DNA from: CAUZFZ01 sp963579025
Lineage (GTDB): Bacteria > Planctomycetota > Planctomycetia > Planctomycetales > Planctomycetaceae
Direction: 5' to 3'
Length of the DNA stretch: 18,388 bases
Assembly (NCBI GenBank): GCA_963579025.1
Contig: CAUZFZ010000190.1
Span: 1-18,388, forward strand
Shown one piece after another: positions 14,766 through 18,388 of the stretch (the stretch's first letter is position 1; every line of letters begins with the position of its first letter). A program made the position numbers and the translations under genes. The notes beneath the pieces are model-generated. The model was given only the letters and a program-made list of their open reading frames with translations, had not been told where the DNA came from and ran no database searches.

Positions 14766-16538
14766 ATGCGTTTTTATTATCTGGGTCTGCCTTTGGTGGT
14801 CACGCTGTTGGCCGTTTCTCTGGTCGTACAGGGCAAGAACAAACAGTCGAGTCCACCCAGTGTCGATTCGCAATCCAGTGGCATCGTTCAGCCAGAGTCA
14901 GTCCCACCCAACGTCGTGCTCATTTCACTCGATACCGTGCGGCCCGACCACCTGGGCTGTTACGGCTATGCTCAGGACACGAGTCCAAACCTGGATCGAC
15001 TCGCCGACCGTGGAGTCGTCTTTCGCAAGACCTGGACGCAGGCCCCGTGGACTCTGCCGTCGCACATGTCGCTGTTTACATCGTTACCACCATCACGGCA
15101 TCGAGTTGACAGCATTAATCGTGTCCTGCCCGCCGGGATGATGACTTTGCCGCAGGTGATGCAACAGCAGGGGTACCACACGGCCGCACTGGTCAACAAC
15201 GGGCAGGTTCGCGACCACTGGGGATTCGATCGAGGATTCGACCTGTGGCGGGAATTTCAGGTCGATGAGCCGGAAGGCAATTGTGAGAACATAACACGGC
15301 AGGCCATCGACTGGCTTGACGCGCAAGCGAGCGAAGAGCCGTTCTTTCTCTTTCTACACTATTACGATCCCCACGACGCCTACGCGGCCCCGGAAGAATT
15401 TCGTAAACGACTCGGATCGTCGCTGTCGGGAGAAGCCGCACGCGAACTTGTCTGGCAGGCTCGTATGCCGGAAGACCCGTTGCCGGATTCAAACTCGAAG
15501 GACGAACTGATTGCTGCTTACGATGCAGAGATTACATGGCTCGATCACGAATTGGGCAGGCTGTTCGCCGCGCTGCCAGAAAATACGCTGGTCGCGCTGT
15601 TCTCGGATCATGGCGAAGCATTCGAAGAGCACGGCTGGACGCTGCACGGTGCGACGCTCTACGAAGAAGAAACTCGCGTTGCCTTCCTGATGCAATTGCC
15701 GGGAGATGAACATGCGGGCCGCATCGTCGATGCACCGGCGTCACTCGTGGATGTTGCGCCGACGATCCTGCGGCAATGCGGGTTGGACGTACCCCCGACC
15801 TTCCAGGGTATCGATCTTAGTCCGGCGATGTCTGGCCGGCCGATGCCATCCCGGATTGTGACTTCCGAAACGAAGGCTGTGATCGAAGGCAGGCTGTCTC
15901 GTGCCGCGATTGCGTACCCGTGGAAACTGATTGTGTCCGAGCCCGGCGGTCTCTGCGAGCTATATCGATTGCCCGACGAAACGACCAACCTCGCCAACGC
16001 CGAACCCGCTGCCGTCGAAGCACTGAAGCGTCATATGAAATGCGGCCTGACGCAACAGGATTACTGGCTGGTGCAGGCGCGAGGTGGCGGCAAACACGAG
16101 ATCACCCTGGACGTAGAAAACGGCAGCATCGCGTTGTTTGTCCCACTGGGCTTTCAGCGGGGACGTGACGGCATCCAGACGTCGTCTGCCGGAAGTCGCA
16201 TTGAGTGGGTGACCTATCCTCGACAGGAGACGACATCGCTCTACATCGAACTGTCTGACGTAGACGCAAGCCTCACTCTGGACGTTGTTACAAATGATTC
16301 GCGGCGGCCGGAACGCGTCTTCATCGGTCGCGATGCAATTCAACCGTCCGGTTTACCGTGCCCGATTCCTGATGACGCTCCGCTGCTTCCATCACTTGAG
16401 CAGGCAGTGTTGGACGACAGGAGTGGCGTTCGCATTCGGCATTTTCAGGGTGACGAGGCTGATTCCGCTGAGGACAACACGAAACGAGTCGACGAAGAAA
16501 TCCTGCGTCAGCTGCGGGCGCTTAAGTACGTGGAATAG
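14766..16538 (+). CDS. Sulfatase-family hydrolase with Thr at the formylglycine position
   Basis: A 590-residue protein with an N-terminal hydrophobic segment (LPLVVTLLAVSLVV, 9-21), so it is exported or membrane-anchored. The sulfatase/alkaline-phosphatase core is clear: NVVLISLDTVRPDHLGCYGY at 49-68 with a metal ligand in the LDT element, SPNLDRLADRGVVF at 73-86, HYYDPHDAY at 198-206, FSDHGEAFEEHG at 279-290 with Asp281 and His282, and TLHGATLYEEETRVAF. At the place of the C/S-x-P-S-R formylglycine motif it has T96-L-P-S-H, so it cannot form formylglycine. It may be a phosphatase-like or otherwise diverged member. Residues after about 440 form an extra beta-rich C-terminal region. The ATG at 14766 has AGGGGG six bases upstream; an in-frame ATG at 14718 has no such signal. 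The substrate is unknown. Confidence 0.87.
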   Translation: MRFYYLGLPLVVTLLAVSLVVQGKNKQSSPPSVDSQSSGIVQPESVPPNVVLISLDTVRPDHLGCYGYAQDTSPNLDRLADRGVVFRKTWTQAPWTLPSHMSLFTSLPPSRHRVDSINRVLPAGMMTLPQVMQQQGYHTAALVNNGQVRDHWGFDRGFDLWREFQVDEPEGNCENITRQAIDWLDAQASEEPFFLFLHYYDPHDAYAAPEEFRKRLGSSLSGEAARELVWQARMPEDPLPDSNSKDELIAAYDAEITWLDHELGRLFAALPENTLVALFSDHGEAFEEHGWTLHGATLYEEETRVAFLMQLPGDEHAGRIVDAPASLVDVAPTILRQCGLDVPPTFQGIDLSPAMSGRPMPSRIVTSETKAVIEGRLSRAAIAYPWKLIVSEPGGLCELYRLPDETTNLANAEPAAVEALKRHMKCGLTQQDYWLVQARGGGKHEITLDVENGSIALFVPLGFQRGRDGIQTSSAGSRIEWVTYPRQETTSLYIELSDVDASLTLDVVTNDSRRPERVFIGRDAIQPSGLPCPIPDDAPLLPSLEQAVLDDRSGVRIRHFQGDEADSAEDNTKRVDEEILRQLRALKYVE

Positions 16539-16590
16539 TCATGAGCCCAGGCGTTGCGGGACGATCAGATACGTAGAAAAGGTCAGCGAA

Positions 16591-18267
16591 ATGAATGCGA
16601 CTCGTCTCTTCAGCAGTTTATTGGTTGGCGTTGTTCTGGCACTGAGCATTCCTACCGTTTCGATTCATGGCCAGGATGCAGAGCCGGCTCCTGGGCTGGT
16701 TTACCAGACGCCGACGGACACTGCCGCACTCGCTTCAGCAAAGATTGATACGGCGTACACCGCCCCGCAATATGAAGCAGGCTGGAGCGGCAACTACGCG
16801 ATCAACCCCGGATTTGAGGAAGACTTCGTCAACATCAACGGCGAAGGCCACGTGCTGAGTTTCAAGGGCGACTGGTATTACAACCAGAAGGACCTTGTGC
16901 CCGACTACTGGTCGTTCAGCAAGAACGCGTGGACGCCGAAGCATAAAGGTTGGAATTGGAATGCCAATGAGCCACACGGTGGTCGGTATGCATTGAAACT
17001 GGCAGCGGGCGTGTCGGTCAGGCAGAGTTACCAGCGAGCGACGTTTCATACAGGCGGCAGTGCCTGGTCTCCCGGTAGCCGCCAGAATATTCCCATCAGC
17101 GCGGCAGAGCTGCCGCGATTCAACACGCCGTGGCGAGCGAGTGTCTGGTGTCGAGGCGGCACGATCAGTCTGGGCGGCGAAACGGCCACTGCAGCACCGG
17201 GAGGCACCTGGCATCAGTTGGAAGTCGAATTGCCAGCCGACAAGGCCCCCACGCCCGATCAGCCGATCGCGCTGGTACTCACCGGTCCGGGGGAATTTGA
17301 CGATCTCGTCGTGACGGAGAAATTCACAGATGCACCGAATCTGCTGTCCAATGCGAGTTTCGAACAGCTCGACAACAACGGCTACCCGGTGGGCTTTTCG
17401 CAGCAGAAGAAATTCCATGCCATTGGCCCGACCTATTATGTATGGACAGACTGGAATCACGCCTTTGCTGAAAACCGTGGGCCGGTTGTTTCTGACGAGA
17501 TGGTGTCGCGGAGCGGAAGTCGTTCGTTGCGGTTTGACGTCTATCCTGGCGACGAAAAACTGGTTGAGAGCGACCTGATTCCACTCAACCAGCGAACAGC
17601 CCGCGTGATTGAAGCCGGCGTCTGGGTGCGAGCCGACGGGATCAAGCTGGTCGACGTCCGATGCGTGAACGAAGAAGGCATCTACATGCCCGCCTATCGT
17701 CCGCGTCAGCCGGAATACCGTCATGGCGGAACGTTTACGTATGGCAATGGGACCTTCGGCTGGCGGTACGTGCGAAAGTTCTTCAGCGTGCCCCAGGGAA
17801 CACCAGTTAAAGGCATCCGTGTCCGGTTGTGCGCGCGCGGCTTCAACGGACATACGCTGGATGACTTCGGACGACGATCGCAGTTGCTGCGAGTTGGTAC
17901 GGTGTGGTGGGACAACTTGCGTGTCACCGAGCGGACTTCCACCACGGCCGAACTTGCAGCTCGCGGGGTGAAGATTCCAGCGCCGCAGCGACCCGGACCC
18001 GGTCCACAGGCAGACGCGGCGTTCGACTTCGGTCAGCGCATGGTCGGCGACAACCTGCTGGCGTACTCGTTTGTCAATCGCGGTCCGGCTGGCACGTATC
18101 AGCTTCGCCTGACGACCACGCTCACCGGCGGCGAGCCCCGCATGACGGAATCGAAGTCCCTCCGTGTGGCCACCGGGCAGCGCGTGGAACTTGTCACGCC
18201 ATACGTCATCGACCGCCTGTGTGGCGATCTGGAGAATCAGGGCACGTTCGCGGTGGAATTGCTCTGA
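16591..18267 (+). CDS. Secreted protein with carbohydrate-binding-like domains
   Basis: A 558-residue protein with a signal peptide (LFSSLLVGVVLALSIPTVSIHG, cleavage near residue 27-28). It appears to hold two jelly-roll (galactose-binding or CBM4/9-like) domains. The first starts with YAINPGFEEDF (69-79) and ends with FDDLVVTE (236-243). The second starts with NLLSNASFEQLDNNGYPVGF (250-269) and ends with VWWDNLRVTE (438-447). A C-terminal Ig-like beta domain follows at about 476-558. No catalytic domain is visible. AAAAGG eight bases before the ATG at 16591 supports the start; the open frame begins earlier at 16285 inside the sulfatase gene. It probably binds polysaccharide at the cell surface and may be co-expressed with the sulfatase-like gene 52 bp upstream. 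It ends in TGA, 3 bp before the convergent gene's stop. Confidence 0.82.
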   Translation: MNATRLFSSLLVGVVLALSIPTVSIHGQDAEPAPGLVYQTPTDTAALASAKIDTAYTAPQYEAGWSGNYAINPGFEEDFVNINGEGHVLSFKGDWYYNQKDLVPDYWSFSKNAWTPKHKGWNWNANEPHGGRYALKLAAGVSVRQSYQRATFHTGGSAWSPGSRQNIPISAAELPRFNTPWRASVWCRGGTISLGGETATAAPGGTWHQLEVELPADKAPTPDQPIALVLTGPGEFDDLVVTEKFTDAPNLLSNASFEQLDNNGYPVGFSQQKKFHAIGPTYYVWTDWNHAFAENRGPVVSDEMVSRSGSRSLRFDVYPGDEKLVESDLIPLNQRTARVIEAGVWVRADGIKLVDVRCVNEEGIYMPAYRPRQPEYRHGGTFTYGNGTFGWRYVRKFFSVPQGTPVKGIRVRLCARGFNGHTLDDFGRRSQLLRVGTVWWDNLRVTERTSTTAELAARGVKIPAPQRPGPGPQADAAFDFGQRMVGDNLLAYSFVNRGPAGTYQLRLTTTLTGGEPRMTESKSLRVATGQRVELVTPYVIDRLCGDLENQGTFAVELL

Positions 18268-18270
18268 CCG

Positions 18271-18388
18271 TCACGGATTCTGGGGTGATTGTTTGTATCG
18301 GTATCCGCCGCAGGAAGCGGAAATGAGCAGGTTCTGCAGCCAGTCGTTGTGGTAGCGGTATTTGTTTAAACGCTCGGCAGGACTCTGC
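18271..18388 (-). CDS. C-terminal end of a convergent gene (partial)
   Basis: On the minus strand an open frame enters from the right edge and ends at TGA (18271-18273), giving 38 residues: SPAERLNKYRYHNDWLQNLL, then ISASCGGYRYKQSPQNP. Third codon positions are strongly G/C, and the residues are Trp/Tyr/Asn-rich like real protein. The overlapping plus-strand frames are broken or Arg-rich. I do not recognise the family from this short tail. It converges on the preceding gene with a 3-bp gap between stops. Confidence 0.6.
   Translation of the reverse strand, partial: QSPAERLNKYRYHNDWLQNLLISASCGGYRYKQSPQNP

Noticed and set aside
16735..17853. A 372-residue open frame on the minus strand opposite the carbohydrate-binding-like gene
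   Set aside because: It is rich in Arg, His and Val with no domain, and lies entirely antisense to a gene with clear domains and signal peptide. This is a shadow frame in GC-rich DNA.
1..18388. CRISPR arrays, tRNA/rRNA genes, integrases or transposases
   Set aside because: I saw no regularly spaced direct repeats, no tRNA-like cloverleaf or rRNA signature, and no recombinase motifs in any frame I read.

Overview
The window looks like chromosomal DNA of a planctomycete of the Pirellulaceae/Planctomycetaceae type. This is inferred from family content and not from a marker gene: a DUF1501 protein with a Tat-like N-terminus, a sulfatase-family hydrolase, a Tat-exported protein of unknown function, several secreted beta-propeller proteins, a PhyH-type dioxygenase and a TlpA-like redoxin with a long helical N-terminal region. 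I see no rRNA, tRNA, CRISPR array, integrase or transposase. TGA is an ordinary stop here: the aldolase, the 694-residue propeller, the glycosyltransferase, the pentapeptide protein and the 558-residue protein all end in TGA.

Left part (706-7489, minus strand). In order of transcription: DUF1501 protein, a hairpin-rich spacer, then a tight group of three secreted proteins (TolB-like propeller, large propeller, Tat-exported protein; gaps of 37 and 9 bp), then an HpcH/HpaI-type aldolase after a spacer carrying a long palindrome. The first ~700 bp hold no gene I can support. Middle part (7698-11200, plus strand). A GT4-type glycosyltransferase is divergent from DUF1501. It is followed by a two-gene unit: a soluble protein with a TIR-like C-terminal domain, and 19 bp later a signal-peptide/coiled-coil/membrane-anchored pentapeptide-repeat protein. 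A PhyH-family dioxygenase (minus, 11329-12219) converges on that unit.

Right part (12365-18267, plus strand). A cytoplasmic WD40 protein, a secreted thioredoxin-fold protein, a sulfatase-family hydrolase and a secreted carbohydrate-binding-like protein lie head to tail. The C-terminal end of one more gene enters from the right edge on the minus strand.

The main result is the thioredoxin-fold gene at 13409-14614. An ordinary ORF caller splits it, because two in-frame TGA codons (14300-14302 and 14309-14311) fall exactly on the two positions of the thioredoxin CxxC motif. The frame stays open for 101 more codons and encodes the rest of the fold, including the cis-Pro. A perfect hairpin with a GGUC apical loop lies 22-31 nt downstream of the two TGAs, as expected for a bacterial SECIS element. 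The best reading is a selenoprotein with a Sec-Leu-Thr-Sec (UxxU) active site, probably a periplasmic diselenide redox protein. The TIR-like/pentapeptide pair is a second, weaker candidate for an undescribed system.
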